Below are positions 8,290 through 19,072 of a stretch of 64,000 nucleotides of DNA, in pieces. The translations under genes were made by a program, and so were the position numbers. Numbering within the stretch: the stretch's first letter is position 1; the number at the start of each line of letters is the position of its first letter. The notes below the pieces were generated by a model. It did no database searches and was not told the origin of the DNA. It saw nothing but the letters and a program-made list of their open reading frames with translations. This stretch comes from Bacteroidales bacterium (GTDB lineage Bacteria > Bacteroidota > Bacteroidia > Bacteroidales > Tenuifilaceae): assembly GCA_013376985.1 (NCBI GenBank), contig JACABB010000010.1, forward strand, positions 62,001 to 126,000, given 5' to 3'.

Positions 8290-8493
8290 CTACTTATCAT
8301 CAAACTCTCTCAGAACTTTTTGTACTTCTTCCTCTGTATTCTTCAATTTTAATTTGCAGAAATTCAGAAGTTCTGCAACTCTTTTGACGTTGGCTGATAG
8401 CTCATCAATATCAAGTTCTTGATTTTCAATTTTATTAATAATTAATTCAATTTCAGCTATAGCTTCACTATAAGTCAGTTGCTTTTTCGACAT
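8290..8493 (-). CDS. xseB: exodeoxyribonuclease VII small subunit
   Basis: A 67-aa protein of typical XseB length. LTYSEAIAEIELIINKIENQELDIDEL and the helical, charged C-terminus match the two-helix small subunit that coats the XseA large subunit; the complex degrades single-stranded DNA to oligonucleotides. It starts 5 bases after the stop of a TPR histidine kinase gene, so it is probably the last gene of an operon that begins upstream with the MORN-like gene and xseA, with two kinase genes between the two nuclease subunits. Confidence 0.9.
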   Translation of the reverse strand: MSKKQLTYSEAIAEIELIINKIENQELDIDELSANVKRVAELLNFCKLKLKNTEEEVQKVLREFDDK

Positions 8494-8498
8494 ACAAA

Positions 8499-11381
8499 TT
8501 AGTTTTTAATCGGATGGTTTGGCAATGTAATAATAAAAGATGTTCCAATGTTCTGCTCGCTTTCAACCCTTATACTTCCTTTGTTTTTTTCAATAAATTC
8601 TTTGCAAATAATTAATCCTAAGCCAGTTCCAGACTCTTGATTAGTTCCTTTTGTTGAAATATTTTTATCTATCTGAAATATTTTTGCTAGATTCTCTCTA
8701 CTTATACCAACACCAGTATCGTTAATGTAAATTTCAATCACTTCATTTTTACTATTAGCCCAGATTGTTACTTCCCCGTTTTTCGTAGTAAATTTTACAG
8801 CATTCGATAAGAGATTTCTTATCACTGTTGTAATTGTTTCCTTATCGGCAAAAGCTATATCATTATCGTTTAATCGCAATTTGATAGCTATATTTTTTTC
8901 CTTTGCAGATAATGATATTACTTCAATGCATGAATAGGCGACTTCTTTTATGTTAAGGAGTTCGGGTGTTAATTTTATTTTACCGGATTGACTTCTTGAC
9001 CAGTTAAGCAGATTATCGATAAGTGTTAAAACTTTATTAGAAGATTTGTTGATGTGTAGGCTGTATTCCTTTATTTCATCTGGGGTTAAACTGCTTGCTT
9101 TCTGATTTAGTATTTCGGTTAAACCAACAAGTGCATTAAAGGGACTTTTTAAATCGTGAGCGATAATCGAGAATAGTTTGTCTTTTGTTTGAACATTTAA
9201 TTTTAAAGTTTCCTCTGATTGATAGAGCCTGTAATTGGTTTCTCGGATTGTAATAATCTTTTCTTCAAGCACTTTATTGTGCTTTTTCTTTTGCCAATAA
9301 CCTAAGTAGGTTAAACTTGCGATACTTAATATTAGAATACCAAATGCGATAAGAATATATTGCGATACCCTTTTCTTCTCAAGTTCAAGTTCTTTTAAAA
9401 GAGCCTCTTGTCTGAGGTATTGAACTTCCCCCTCCATCGATTTTATCTCTTCTTTCTTTTTGTCGAGTTCCAGATCGAGTTGGGCTTCAAGATTTTTTTC
9501 GTTCTTTCGAGCGTTGTCTATACTATCGCGAATTTTAATATGTTTTGAAAAGTAGTCAAGTGCAAGTTTATAATTATTAGCTGCTTTATAGAATTCATGT
9601 TTAGCCAAATATCCATATTCGATCAAAACCATATTGCCAATTTCTTTACCAATAGCAATTGATTTGTCAATATTTTTTTCAGCAATATCAAGATATCCTT
9701 GTTTAGTTTGAATTTCTCCAATTTTTCTTAAGCATAGCCCTTTCCCATCAAAATTAGCGGACTCATCATAAATCTTAATTGCATTCTCGAAGTATTTAAT
9801 TGCTATTTGGAAATTATCTGATTGTCGTTCAAGATTTCCTAAGTCATTATAAGTATCTGCAATAGCCTTGGCATCGTTGATTTTTTGTGAGATATTAAGC
9901 GCAAGAGTGAGGTTGTCTCTTGCTCGATCTATTTGTCCAACTTGCATCTGAACCTGTGCGATATTCCGAACTGTTCTGGCTGTACTTGCAACATCTCCTG
10001 TTTTTTTTCTCATCAAGAGAGCTTCTTGGAAAATCTTTAGAGCAATATCGTATTGCTTTTGGTCGATATATAGATTTCCAAGATTGACTAGAACGTATGC
10101 AGCTTCCGAGGGGTTCTTTCCTTCAGAAATTAAACTTCTTGCTTGTTCTAAATATACGGTTGCATTTTTTGTCAAGCCCAACTTTCTGTAGGTTATACCG
10201 ATGTTTGTTAATGATTTAGCGATATCCTGATCGTTCCCAGTTTTCTGTCTAATCTTAAGTGACATCAGATATCTTCTGAGTGCTTCGGCAATATTTCCTT
10301 TTTGATTATAGAGATTCCCCATCTCATTGAGAGTTGAGGCGATTGCGAGTTGATCCTGAAGTCTTTCCCTGATTTTAAGAGATTCATCAAGCGATTCTGA
10401 CGCTTCATCAAACATGGATTTTTGCGAATACACTCTTGCAAGATTTTCAAGTGTATTTGCAGAGGAAATGATAAAACCATTTTTGTTTTTAATGTCTAAA
10501 CTTTGTTTGTAGTATAGGATAGCTTCATTGTACCGGTTAAAGCGAAAATGGAGGCTACCCAAAAGATTTAGAACCTCTGAAGTTTCTCCATTGTTTTTAA
10601 TCTCATCCGACAGTTTTAATGCCAAGTTTAGTTGACTTAGGGCTTTATCAAAATTGCTTAATTCTCGATAAACTAGTCCCAAATTTTTCAATGATGCAAT
10701 TAATCCAATGGTATCTTTAGAATCCTCTCTAATTATATATGATTTATAGAAACTTTCAAGCGCCTCTTGAAAATGACTAAAATACCAATAAGTACTACCT
10801 ATACTATTCCAAGAATCGGCTATAAGATTTTTTCTTGCAGTTTTTGTAGCAATTTCCAAAGCCCTTTTTTTGCTGATAATTGATTTGTCAAAATCGCCAG
10901 CCGATTTATCAAAATCGCCGACTAGTAATTCGATTCTTACTTGGTCTTCTATGATATTTTTTTCTTTTGCTAGTTTTTTAGCCTCAGAAATTGTCTTAAG
11001 GGATTGAATTGTTTCACCTGTTTCACTTTCGACTCTACTTAATGAGATTAAACAATTTATCTGCTGTTTAAGAAGATTTTTCTTTTTTGATAGCACAAGC
11101 GCAGAGTCAATATATTTTTTTGCATCATTAAATGAAGTAATATTTATGCACGATTCAGCATAGGTAAGGTAAGAATCAACTAGTGATATCTGATTTTTAT
11201 TAGCCTTCGAGGCTGAAATCGCCTCTTTAGAAATTGATTGTGTTTTTTGAGGATCTTCTGTAATAAATAAGTTTGCCTGTTTGAGTAGACTGTCAACTCT
11301 CATTTGGCTTTGTGGATGAATTTTTCCGACAAAACAAGTAATAATCAATAAAAAAAGGATAAGAATTTTTCGAAAATTCAT
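8499..11381 (-). CDS. TPR-repeat sensor histidine kinase, 960 aa
   Basis: An N-terminal signal peptide (ILILFLLIITCFVGKIHPQ) is followed by about 600 residues of tetratricopeptide repeats in the periplasm (many ALxxYxxALxIR-type units). A coiled coil (about 640-680) leads to one transmembrane helix (YILIAFGILILSIASLTYLG). The cytoplasmic part has a HisKA domain with phospho-acceptor His742 (SIIAHDLKSPFNAL) and a HATPase domain with N-box NLLSNAVKF, G1 DTGVGIS and G2 GTGLGLII. There is no receiver domain or adjacent response regulator. It is paralogous to the next kinase upstream. The stimulus is unknown; TPR kinases are common in Bacteroidota. Confidence 0.9.
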   Translation of the reverse strand: MNFRKILILFLLIITCFVGKIHPQSQMRVDSLLKQANLFITEDPQKTQSISKEAISASKANKNQISLVDSYLTYAESCINITSFNDAKKYIDSALVLSKKKNLLKQQINCLISLSRVESETGETIQSLKTISEAKKLAKEKNIIEDQVRIELLVGDFDKSAGDFDKSIISKKRALEIATKTARKNLIADSWNSIGSTYWYFSHFQEALESFYKSYIIREDSKDTIGLIASLKNLGLVYRELSNFDKALSQLNLALKLSDEIKNNGETSEVLNLLGSLHFRFNRYNEAILYYKQSLDIKNKNGFIISSANTLENLARVYSQKSMFDEASESLDESLKIRERLQDQLAIASTLNEMGNLYNQKGNIAEALRRYLMSLKIRQKTGNDQDIAKSLTNIGITYRKLGLTKNATVYLEQARSLISEGKNPSEAAYVLVNLGNLYIDQKQYDIALKIFQEALLMRKKTGDVASTARTVRNIAQVQMQVGQIDRARDNLTLALNISQKINDAKAIADTYNDLGNLERQSDNFQIAIKYFENAIKIYDESANFDGKGLCLRKIGEIQTKQGYLDIAEKNIDKSIAIGKEIGNMVLIEYGYLAKHEFYKAANNYKLALDYFSKHIKIRDSIDNARKNEKNLEAQLDLELDKKKEEIKSMEGEVQYLRQEALLKELELEKKRVSQYILIAFGILILSIASLTYLGYWQKKKHNKVLEEKIITIRETNYRLYQSEETLKLNVQTKDKLFSIIAHDLKSPFNALVGLTEILNQKASSLTPDEIKEYSLHINKSSNKVLTLIDNLLNWSRSQSGKIKLTPELLNIKEVAYSCIEVISLSAKEKNIAIKLRLNDNDIAFADKETITTVIRNLLSNAVKFTTKNGEVTIWANSKNEVIEIYINDTGVGISRENLAKIFQIDKNISTKGTNQESGTGLGLIICKEFIEKNKGSIRVESEQNIGTSFIITLPNHPIKN

Positions 11382-11451
11382 TATATATTTTTTAGAATTT
11401 TGTAGGAATCAGGATATATAAAGTACTAATTAATTCAATGACTCTGCAATA

Positions 11452-13644
11452 TTAGTTGCTTGTTTTTTTTGGTAATGTGAAGTAAAATGTACTTCCTTTG
11501 CCTTTATTGCTATTAGCCCAAATTCTCCCACCATTCCTTTCTATAAACTCTTTGCAAAGTAGCAATCCTAAACCAGTTCCTTCTTCGTTTGCAGTTCCTT
11601 TATTTGAAATTGAGTTACTGAGTTGAAAAAGTTTTTCTAAATCATCGGCATCTATACCAACTCCAGTATCCGCAATTGAAACCTCAATTTCATTTATGGT
11701 TTCAGCAGCCCTAATCTCTACTCGGCCATTTGAATTAGTGAATTTAATGGCATTGTTAACCAAATTTCTAATTACTGTTGATATAATATTTTTGTCTGCA
11801 AAAGCAGAAATAGTGCCATCGACTGCAATTTTAATGGCGATTTTTTTCTTATCGGCATAGAATTGGAGATAAGTAATTTCTTGTTTAATTGCAGGAAGTA
11901 GTTCAAAAAACTCTGGATTGTAAGTTATTGATCCCGTTTGAGTTCTTGACCATTGAAGTAAATTGTCAAGTAATTTGAAAAGACTTTGCGATGATTCGTA
12001 AATTACGTTGATGTATTCTTTTATCTCTGCCTTTGTGTAAGTATCATAATTGCGTTCGAGCAGTTGGCTGAATCCAAGAAGTGCGTTGAATGGATTTTTT
12101 AGATCATGGGCTATAATTGAGAAAAACTTGTCCTTTGTGGCGTTAAGTTCTATCAGATTTTGCTCTGAGTCGATTAACTTTTTGTTAATTTGTTCAAGTT
12201 CTCTATTCTTTACTGAAAGGAGTAAGTTATTTTTTCGTTTGACTCTTAGACTGAAAATTATCACTGTTATAAGAAGTAGCAGTAGAATAGAAAATATTAC
12301 TAAATATTTCTGAAAACTTTTATGACGTTCAACTTCAAGGGTACCAATTTCTTTATCTTTTTTAAGTAGTTGAATCTCTTTTTCTTTAGCCACTGTTTCA
12401 AATCGGGTCTGCATTTCAAGAATACTACTTGTTTGTTGACGTGTGTAAAGGCTATCGTTATAGGCCAGTTGTAAACTTTTATATTCAAATGCTTTATTGA
12501 ACATCCCTTTCATAGAATAGATCTTTGAAAGAATTTGGTAGCATTCCTGAATGTATGTTAAGTCAGTAAGTTTTCTTGCAAAAGGAAGGGCTTTGTTTAC
12601 ATACTCATCAGCCTTTTGTAAATTGCCTGCTTGTAGATAGGCAGCAGCAATATTGTTGAAGGTATTTATATAACCAGATTTGTCAAAGAGTTTAATGCTG
12701 TATTCTTGCGATTCGAAATAGTATTTAAGGCCTTTTTCTATTTGTCCCATTTCAACGTAAATCATCCCAATATTGTTCATTGCGGTGGATATTGCATCAT
12801 CATCGTTTTGCTGTTTTGCGTAAACAAGCGATTTGGAATAAAATTCGATGGCTTTCTGATTATTTTTGTTGGTGTTATATAGAACTCCTAGATTATTAAG
12901 GGTTATAGATAGCCCCTTTAAATCATTTTCCTTCAAGTATAAACTATAGGCTTTTTCGCAGTATTCCTCAGCAAGATCATTATTTTTTAGAGCCATATGC
13001 ACATAGCCTATAAAATTGTAGGCACTTGCTTTGCCTATCTCTATATTGTTGGTAATAAATATGTTTGCTGATTTTATGGCATATTCCAAGGCTTTGTTTA
13101 AATCATTTATATCATAGTATACATTCGCAATTTCGAAGAGCAGAAAGCCTTCATTTTTAAAATCGTCAATTTCTTTTGCAACCTCATAAGTTTCTTTATA
13201 AGAATCGATTGCCTCGCTAAATCTTTTAAGATTTTTATATGATTTACCAATTAGAATTTGAATATCAATTATCTTGGATTTATTATTAGCCTTTTTACAA
13301 TACTCTTTCGATTTTAAGAAATATTCAAGTGCATGGGTGTAGTCAAACTTAAAGGCATAAGCGTTGCCTAAACTTTTAAAAGCGTTGCTAAAACTAATGT
13401 CGCTCTTATCTTTATTTGCAGATTCAAGTGCTAAATTGGCATAATAAAAAATGGAATCGTTGTTCCTACCTTGATATAAACCGGATATTTTTTCATAAAG
13501 AGTTACTTTATCTTCTTCTGAAGCGTTTATGGTAAGTTTTAAAAGACTATCAATTCTGTTTTTTGAAATAACCTGTTGAGCCATAGATGTGTTTACCAAG
13601 GCTGAACTAAGAATGAAAAAAATATAAAATTTAATTTTAGTCAA
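11452..13644 (-). CDS. TPR-repeat sensor histidine kinase, 730 aa
   Basis: A shorter paralogue of the downstream kinase. It has a signal peptide (FYIFFILSSALVNTSMAQ), about 380 residues of periplasmic TPR units, a coiled coil, one membrane helix (YLVIFSILLLLLITVIIFSL) and a cytoplasmic kinase. His513 lies in FSIIAHDLKNPFNALLGF; the ATPase lobe shows NLVNNAIKF, DTGVGID and GTGLGLLL. No receiver domain. Its stop is 70 bases from the next kinase start. Tandem arrangement and similarity suggest duplication, with two sensors possibly feeding a distant shared regulator. Confidence 0.9.
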   Translation of the reverse strand: MTKIKFYIFFILSSALVNTSMAQQVISKNRIDSLLKLTINASEEDKVTLYEKISGLYQGRNNDSIFYYANLALESANKDKSDISFSNAFKSLGNAYAFKFDYTHALEYFLKSKEYCKKANNKSKIIDIQILIGKSYKNLKRFSEAIDSYKETYEVAKEIDDFKNEGFLLFEIANVYYDINDLNKALEYAIKSANIFITNNIEIGKASAYNFIGYVHMALKNNDLAEEYCEKAYSLYLKENDLKGLSITLNNLGVLYNTNKNNQKAIEFYSKSLVYAKQQNDDDAISTAMNNIGMIYVEMGQIEKGLKYYFESQEYSIKLFDKSGYINTFNNIAAAYLQAGNLQKADEYVNKALPFARKLTDLTYIQECYQILSKIYSMKGMFNKAFEYKSLQLAYNDSLYTRQQTSSILEMQTRFETVAKEKEIQLLKKDKEIGTLEVERHKSFQKYLVIFSILLLLLITVIIFSLRVKRKNNLLLSVKNRELEQINKKLIDSEQNLIELNATKDKFFSIIAHDLKNPFNALLGFSQLLERNYDTYTKAEIKEYINVIYESSQSLFKLLDNLLQWSRTQTGSITYNPEFFELLPAIKQEITYLQFYADKKKIAIKIAVDGTISAFADKNIISTVIRNLVNNAIKFTNSNGRVEIRAAETINEIEVSIADTGVGIDADDLEKLFQLSNSISNKGTANEEGTGLGLLLCKEFIERNGGRIWANSNKGKGSTFYFTLPKKTSN

Positions 13645-13727
13645 GTCGTCTTTTTTTGAAACGGCAAAATATAAAAAACATCTGTTAAAAGCAAAAACTT
13701 AGGCAAGAGTTGAGAGGATTTAAAAGT

Positions 13728-15098
13728 TTAAAATACGGTGCTATTCAATTCCCCTTCATTTAACTTGGATGTTATTGTTTCTCCCTTTTTCACCTGTTTT
13801 GGGTCTTTTAGAATTTTACCATTATATAAGGTGATTGAATACCCCCGTTTGAGTATATTTAATGGGTTCGATGATGTATTTATCTTGTGAATTATTTCAA
13901 TGGAATTATTTTGGTTCACTAGGTATTGTAATGAATAATTTGCTAAAGAATTTTTATACTGATTAATGTTATTATGAGATTTTGTTATTTTCATCAACGA
14001 TAGTAATTCGAAAGATCTAGCAGTTTTTGCAATTTTAGAGTGCTCGTTTAATATAAATTGACTTGATGAGTATGACGATTTTTGGTATAAACGTTCGATA
14101 TTAATTTTCCCTTTTGATATTTCTTGAAATATCCGAGGTGTTATTGATGATAATCTTTTTTCGAATTGAAGTCTTTCAGTGGTTATATTCTCATTGATAA
14201 TAAATTCTAATTTATCCTTTAAATCATGCAAAATTGATTCTGCTTCAATGAATTTGCTAAGTATAAATTCGGCAACCGCAGTTGGCGTTTTGAGTTTAGT
14301 ATGAGCAACTAAATCAACAACCGAAATATCTTTTTCGTGTCCAATGCCAGTGATTATTGGCAATGGGAATTGCGCAACATGTGAAGCGAGCCAATAACTA
14401 TCAAAGCAAGCAAGATCAGCTTGAGATCCGCCACCTCTAATAATAACCACTACGTCAAAATTGTAGTACTTTTCATTTATCTGATTTAGTGCATTAATAA
14501 TTGAATCCTCGGCTGAATTTCCTTGCATTACTGCTGTAAATAGAGTATGTTCAATTATGTACCCATAATTATTTGTGTGAAGTTGGTTTATAAAATCTTG
14601 CAACCCAGCGGCTGACGGGGATGAAATAACAGCAATTCTTTTAGGTGGTATTGGTAATTCAAGCCCTTTATTCATGTCAAAAACGCCTTCAGCAACAAGT
14701 TTTTCAATTGTCTCTCGACGTTTTTGTTCGATATCTCCAATGGTGTAGTTAGGTTCAATATCTGTTATATTTAGCGAATACCCGAAAACCTCATGAAAAA
14801 CAACTTCTGCTAAAACAAGTATTTTAATGCCTGATGATATTGACCTTCCTGTTGTTGTTTCAAAATAGGGCTTAAGCATTCTATAGGTATAAGCCCATAT
14901 TGTTGCACGTGCTTTGGCTTTTGGGTAATCCTGAAGTTCATCTTTTTGAATTAATTCAAGATAACAATGCCCTGAACTATTTTCCTTTGCCTCACTTACC
15001 TCGGCTACAATCCAATAGCTGGTTCGAAAGGATTGGGATAGGGTTTCCTTTACTTTCTGGTTTAGTTCGAATAAGGTTATTTTATCAGAGGAGAGCAT
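13728..15098 (-). CDS. xseA: exodeoxyribonuclease VII large subunit
   Basis: A 456-aa protein of normal XseA length. Residues 1-100 form the OB-fold (YWIVAEVSEAKENSSGHCYLELIQKD). The catalytic region follows with PKRIAVISSPSAAGLQDF, VVIIRGGGSQADLACFD and PIITGIGHEKDISVVDLVAHTKLKTPTAVAE, the family signature, then a long coiled coil and the C-terminal GYSITLYNGKILKDP segment. With XseB it degrades single-stranded DNA in both directions in the cytoplasm. The start lies 13 bases after the MORN-like gene stop. Confidence 0.95.
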   Translation of the reverse strand: MLSSDKITLFELNQKVKETLSQSFRTSYWIVAEVSEAKENSSGHCYLELIQKDELQDYPKAKARATIWAYTYRMLKPYFETTTGRSISSGIKILVLAEVVFHEVFGYSLNITDIEPNYTIGDIEQKRRETIEKLVAEGVFDMNKGLELPIPPKRIAVISSPSAAGLQDFINQLHTNNYGYIIEHTLFTAVMQGNSAEDSIINALNQINEKYYNFDVVVIIRGGGSQADLACFDSYWLASHVAQFPLPIITGIGHEKDISVVDLVAHTKLKTPTAVAEFILSKFIEAESILHDLKDKLEFIINENITTERLQFEKRLSSITPRIFQEISKGKINIERLYQKSSYSSSQFILNEHSKIAKTARSFELLSLMKITKSHNNINQYKNSLANYSLQYLVNQNNSIEIIHKINTSSNPLNILKRGYSITLYNGKILKDPKQVKKGETITSKLNEGELNSTVF

Positions 15099-15111
15099 AG
15101 TCGTTCTAAAA

Positions 15112-15927
15112 TTAATATCCTCCTGATTGTCTTAAAAAATCTTCAACTGTTGGTTCGGGTATTGTCCCTGCTTTTGAAATAATTTGTTGTAACAATTCGC
15201 TTTCCTTTTCAATTAATTTATTATTGTTCTCAGCATAACCATTGATATATTTAATTTCTCCTGTTAATTTTCCATCTGGATCATAGATTTTCCATACGCC
15301 ATTCTTTAAGCCGTCTTTATAACTTCCTTCAACCCTGACTTTCCCATCAAAGTAATATACTTTTACAGCACCTTGCTGAATTCCTGAAATAAATTTCACA
15401 AAGGTTTTATATGAGCCATCCTCATAGTATTGAATTAAATCACCATGCATTTTTCCGTCCTTCCAGTTAATAGATTCATATACAGTTCCATCTTCGTAGT
15501 AACTCTTAAAAAGGCCATCTTTTAAACCTTTTTTAAAGGATTCCTCAAAAACTAATCTATGGGCTGGGCTATAATATTTCCAGATGCTATCTTTCTGATT
15601 ATTATAGAATAGTCCTTCAGCTGCAAGACTCCCGTTTGTGTAGAATAGTTTTGCTTTTGATGATGTGCCATCATTATTATATAGCAATATTGCTTTAATT
15701 GTACCAACCTCATGGTAGCGTTTAAAAATACCGCGTGGTTTATCGTCCTTAAAAAAGCCTTGGTAGGCAATTTTTCCATTTGGGTAAACTTTTTTCCAGA
15801 ATCCTTGCTTGAGATTGTTTTTATCTTTTTGATTGAATATTGTATCATTCTGAAAAGAATTGCTGGATTGAGATGTAGAAGCAATTGAAAGAATGAGTAA
15901 AAGGATAATTAGTCTAATGAGGTTCAT
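15112..15927 (-). CDS. MORN-variant repeat (YwqK-like) exported protein
   Basis: I start this at the ATG at 15925-15927 (271 aa) rather than the longer frame from 16101, because the longer form overlaps the 3' end of dnaK and crosses its terminator, and the shorter form begins with a proper signal peptide (IRLIILLLILSIASTSQS). The rest is a run of about eight repeats of the YPNGKIAYQGFFKDD / GVWKIYDPDGK kind, the MORN-variant repeat found in YwqK-like proteins. Presumed periplasmic or surface scaffold; no catalytic motif. It heads the xseA-kinase-kinase-xseB gene run. Confidence 0.8.
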   Translation of the reverse strand: MNLIRLIILLLILSIASTSQSSNSFQNDTIFNQKDKNNLKQGFWKKVYPNGKIAYQGFFKDDKPRGIFKRYHEVGTIKAILLYNNDGTSSKAKLFYTNGSLAAEGLFYNNQKDSIWKYYSPAHRLVFEESFKKGLKDGLFKSYYEDGTVYESINWKDGKMHGDLIQYYEDGSYKTFVKFISGIQQGAVKVYYFDGKVRVEGSYKDGLKNGVWKIYDPDGKLTGEIKYINGYAENNNKLIEKESELLQQIISKAGTIPEPTVEDFLRQSGGY

Positions 15928-15965
15928 ATTTTTTTTGTTCAAAGTTAACCTATTGTGTACAAAAA

Positions 15966-15996
15966 GAAAAGCCCCCAAAGCAGGGGGCTTTAAAAA
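15966..15996 (-). terminator. rho-independent terminator of dnaK
   Basis: Stem AAAGCCCCC/GGGGGCTTT with a 6-base loop; on the minus strand it is followed by a T-rich run (TTTTCTTTTTG). It lies just after the dnaK stop and before the MORN-like gene. Confidence 0.85.
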
Positions 15997-16009
15997 TGGT
16001 AAAAATAAG

Positions 16010-17920
16010 TTATTTAACTTCTTCAAAATCAACATCTGTAACCTCTTTATTCTTATCTCCATTATTTGAAGATGATGAATCTGATGGAGGTGTTTGACCA
16101 CCTTCTTGGCCTGGACCCTGTGTGTTTTTGTAGAGTTCTTCAGATGCAGTTTGCCATACTTTGGTTAACTCTTCAGAGGCAGTTTCAATAGCTGGTATAT
16201 CCTGACTCTTGTGGGCTTCTTTAAGTTTTGTTAAGGCTTGCTCGATTGGAGTCTTTTTATCAGCTGGAATTTTATCACCGAATTCTTTCAGCTGCTTTTC
16301 AGTTTGGAATATCAAACTGTCAGCGGCATTGAGTTTATCGATTCTCTCTTTCTCTTTTTTATCTGATTCCTCGTTAGCTTTAGCTTCATCTCTCATGCGT
16401 TTTATTTCGCTATCGGTAAGTCCTGATGATGCTTCAATTCTAATACGTTGCTCTTTACCTGTTCCTTTATCTTTTGCCGAAACATGGAGTATACCATTAG
16501 CATCTATATCAAAAGTTACTTCAATTTGGGGAACGCCACGTGGTGCTGGGGGTAACCCATCTAGGTTGAAACGTCCAATCGTTTTATTATCTTTTGCTAA
16601 TGGTCTTTCACCTTGTAAAACATGTATTTCTACTGTAGGTTGATTATCCGCAGCTGTTGTAAAAGTTTCTGATTTTCGTGTAGGGATAGTTGTATTTGCA
16701 TCGATCAAACGGGTGAATACACTTCCCATGGTTTCAATACCAAGTGATAGAGGAGTTACATCAAGCAAAAGTACATCTTTTACCTCACCAGTTAACACAC
16801 CACCTTGAATTGCTGCTCCAACTGCAACAACCTCATCAGGGTTTACGCTCTTGTTAGGTACTCTCCCAAAGAATTTTTCTACTAACTGCTGGATTGCAGG
16901 AATTCTTGTTGAACCACCAACGAGAATAACCTCATTAATCTCTGATGTTTGCAAACCTGCATCACTAAGGGCTTTGCGACAAGGTTCAACTGTTCGTTGA
17001 ATTAATTGATCGCATAGTTTTTCGAAGTTGGCACGAGTTAAAGTTCTTACTAAGTGCTTAGGAATGCCATTAACTGGCATGATGTAGGGTAAATTTATTT
17101 CGGTAGAAGTTGTGCTTGAGAGTTCAATTTTAGCTTTCTCAGCAGCTTCTTTCAACCTTTGTAAGGCCATAGGATCTTTTCTGAGATCAAGGCCTTCATC
17201 TTTTTTAAACTCTTCTGCTAACCAGTCAACTAGAACATGGTCAAAGTCATCGCCTCCAAGGTGAGTGTCACCATTGGTCGATTTAACCTCAAAAACACCT
17301 TCGCCTAATTCAAGTATCGAGATATCGAATGTACCACCGCCTAAGTCAAAAACGGCTATCTTAAGATCTGTAGACTTTTTGTCAAGACCATATGCCAAAG
17401 CTGCGGCTGTAGGTTCGTTGATGATACGTCTCACTTTTAGACCAGCAATCTCTCCAGCCTCTTTTGTTGCTTGGCGTTGTGAGTCGCTAAAGTATGCTGG
17501 TACGGTAATTACCGCTTCAGTTACTTCCTGTCCAAGGTAATCTTCAGCCGTTTTTTTCATTTTTTGAAGAACCATTGCCGAAATTTCCTGAGGAGTGTAT
17601 TTACGATCGTCAATAACTACTCTAGGGGTATTATTATCTCCTTTAACTACTTGATATGGAACTCTCTGTACCTCAAGAGTAACCTTATCAAAGGTTTCCC
17701 CCATAAAACGTTTTATAGAAAAGATAGTTTTTTTAGGATTTGTAATCGCTTGTCTTTTGGCAGGATCTCCGACTTTACGTTCTCCGTTTTCTACAAATCC
17801 CACTACTGATGGGGTTGTTCTTTTACCTTCGCTATTCGCAATTACGACGGGTTCATTACCCTCCATTACAGAAACACATGAATTGGTTGTCCCTAAATCT
17901 ATTCCAATTATTTTGCCCAT
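16010..17920 (-). CDS. dnaK: molecular chaperone DnaK (Hsp70)
   Basis: A full-length 636-aa Hsp70. The ATPase domain shows [30 protein letters not shown] and [13 protein letters not shown], then [14 protein letters not shown]; the linker [14 protein letters not shown] and the substrate-binding domain follow, and the tail ends in an acidic VTDVDFEEV motif typical of bacterial DnaK. It folds proteins in the cytoplasm with DnaJ and GrpE, neither of which is adjacent. It is monocistronic here, with its own terminator. Confidence 0.97.
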   Translation of the reverse strand: MGKIIGIDLGTTNSCVSVMEGNEPVVIANSEGKRTTPSVVGFVENGERKVGDPAKRQAITNPKKTIFSIKRFMGETFDKVTLEVQRVPYQVVKGDNNTPRVVIDDRKYTPQEISAMVLQKMKKTAEDYLGQEVTEAVITVPAYFSDSQRQATKEAGEIAGLKVRRIINEPTAAALAYGLDKKSTDLKIAVFDLGGGTFDISILELGEGVFEVKSTNGDTHLGGDDFDHVLVDWLAEEFKKDEGLDLRKDPMALQRLKEAAEKAKIELSSTTSTEINLPYIMPVNGIPKHLVRTLTRANFEKLCDQLIQRTVEPCRKALSDAGLQTSEINEVILVGGSTRIPAIQQLVEKFFGRVPNKSVNPDEVVAVGAAIQGGVLTGEVKDVLLLDVTPLSLGIETMGSVFTRLIDANTTIPTRKSETFTTAADNQPTVEIHVLQGERPLAKDNKTIGRFNLDGLPPAPRGVPQIEVTFDIDANGILHVSAKDKGTGKEQRIRIEASSGLTDSEIKRMRDEAKANEESDKKEKERIDKLNAADSLIFQTEKQLKEFGDKIPADKKTPIEQALTKLKEAHKSQDIPAIETASEELTKVWQTASEELYKNTQGPGQEGGQTPPSDSSSSNNGDKNKEVTDVDFEEVK

Positions 17921-17944
17921 TTCTATTGAGTTTTTTTGTTAATT

Positions 17945-17952
17945 CAAAATTA
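17945..17952 (-). promoter_or_regulatory. candidate -7 element for dnaK
   Basis: On the minus strand this reads TAATTTTG, matching TAnnTTTG, 24 bases ahead of the dnaK ATG. The -33 region is weak. Confidence 0.35.
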
Positions 17953-18241
17953 TGTTTGCAAGTAACTTCAATCATTATGCCAACCTTTGTGTTCTTTAAT
18001 TTTAAGTAAATGTGACATAATTTATATTTTTAAAAGACGCTCTTGTCAGTTTATTTAGAATTTTTTGAATCGATTAATTAAATTAAATTATTGTATTACA
18101 TTGTTTTATATTATATTGCTGTCAATTCGTCATGTTTTCAATTTTACAAATAATATAATAAAGACTTTGATCATCACGAGTAAATTAAATTATTGCCTTA
18201 AATTTGAGTTTTTAAATATGCAACCTTAATTAAATATTAAT

Positions 18242-19057
18242 ATGTCAACAGAGGGCAAGGCTCGTGTTATTACAACTCATGTATTGAGTGAAATGAAGCA
18301 TAGGGGAGAAAAGATAGCAATGCTAACGGCTTATGATTTTTCGATGGCAAGAATTCTTGATGCTGCAGGTATTGATGTCATTTTGGTTGGTGATTCTGCA
18401 TCCAATGTAATGGCAGGGTATGAATCGACATTGCCGATTACTCTTGATCAGATGATATATCATGCATCATCAGTAGTAAGAGCGATTAAAAGAGCATTAG
18501 TAGTTGTTGATATGCCTTTTGGTACATATCAAGGTAATTCAAAATTAGCTCTTAATTCTGCGATACGTATTATGAAGGAAAGTGGTGCCGATGCAGTTAA
18601 GTTAGAAGGAGGAAGGGAAATAGTTGAATCTGTATCCCGTATACTTTCAGCGGGGATTCCTGTTATGGGTCATCTTGGCCTTACACCACAATCAATTCAT
18701 AAATTTGGAACCTATGTTGTTCGTGCAAAGGATGAGGATGAAGCAGATAAATTGGTTGAAGATGCCCAAATTCTTCAGGAGACAGGTTGTTTCTCAATTG
18801 TTCTTGAAAAGATACCTGCCAAACTTGGTGCTAAAGTTGCTCGTGATCTGAAAATCCCAGTTATAGGCATTGGTGCTGGTAATGGTGTAGATGGGCAAGT
18901 GCTTGTAACTCATGATATGCTTGGAATCACTCAAGAATTTTCTCCAAGATTTCTAAGACGCTACCATAACCTTTACGCCGAGATGCTAGGTGCCTTTCAG
19001 TCATATATAATTGATGTTAAGAACGTGGAGTTTCCTAATGAAAAAGAACAATATTAG
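18242..19057 (+). CDS. panB: 3-methyl-2-oxobutanoate hydroxymethyltransferase
   Basis: A 271-aa Pan[27 protein letters not shown] carries the metal-binding Asp, followed by [23 protein letters not shown] and [19 protein letters not shown], all family hallmarks. It transfers a hydroxymethyl group from methylene-tetrahydrofolate to 2-oxoisovalerate, the first committed step to pantothenate and coenzyme A in the cytoplasm. It is followed after 15 bases by an RluA-type pseudouridine synthase, likely one transcript. Confidence 0.96.
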   Translation: MSTEGKARVITTHVLSEMKHRGEKIAMLTAYDFSMARILDAAGIDVILVGDSASNVMAGYESTLPITLDQMIYHASSVVRAIKRALVVVDMPFGTYQGNSKLALNSAIRIMKESGADAVKLEGGREIVESVSRILSAGIPVMGHLGLTPQSIHKFGTYVVRAKDEDEADKLVEDAQILQETGCFSIVLEKIPAKLGAKVARDLKIPVIGIGAGNGVDGQVLVTHDMLGITQEFSPRFLRRYHNLYAEMLGAFQSYIIDVKNVEFPNEKEQY

Positions 19058-19072
19058 CCTTATATAATTCGT

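Noticed and set aside
15928-16101. N-terminal extension of the MORN-like protein
   Set aside because: It overlaps the end of dnaK and its terminator and lacks a signal peptide; the ATG at 15927 starts a clear signal peptide.
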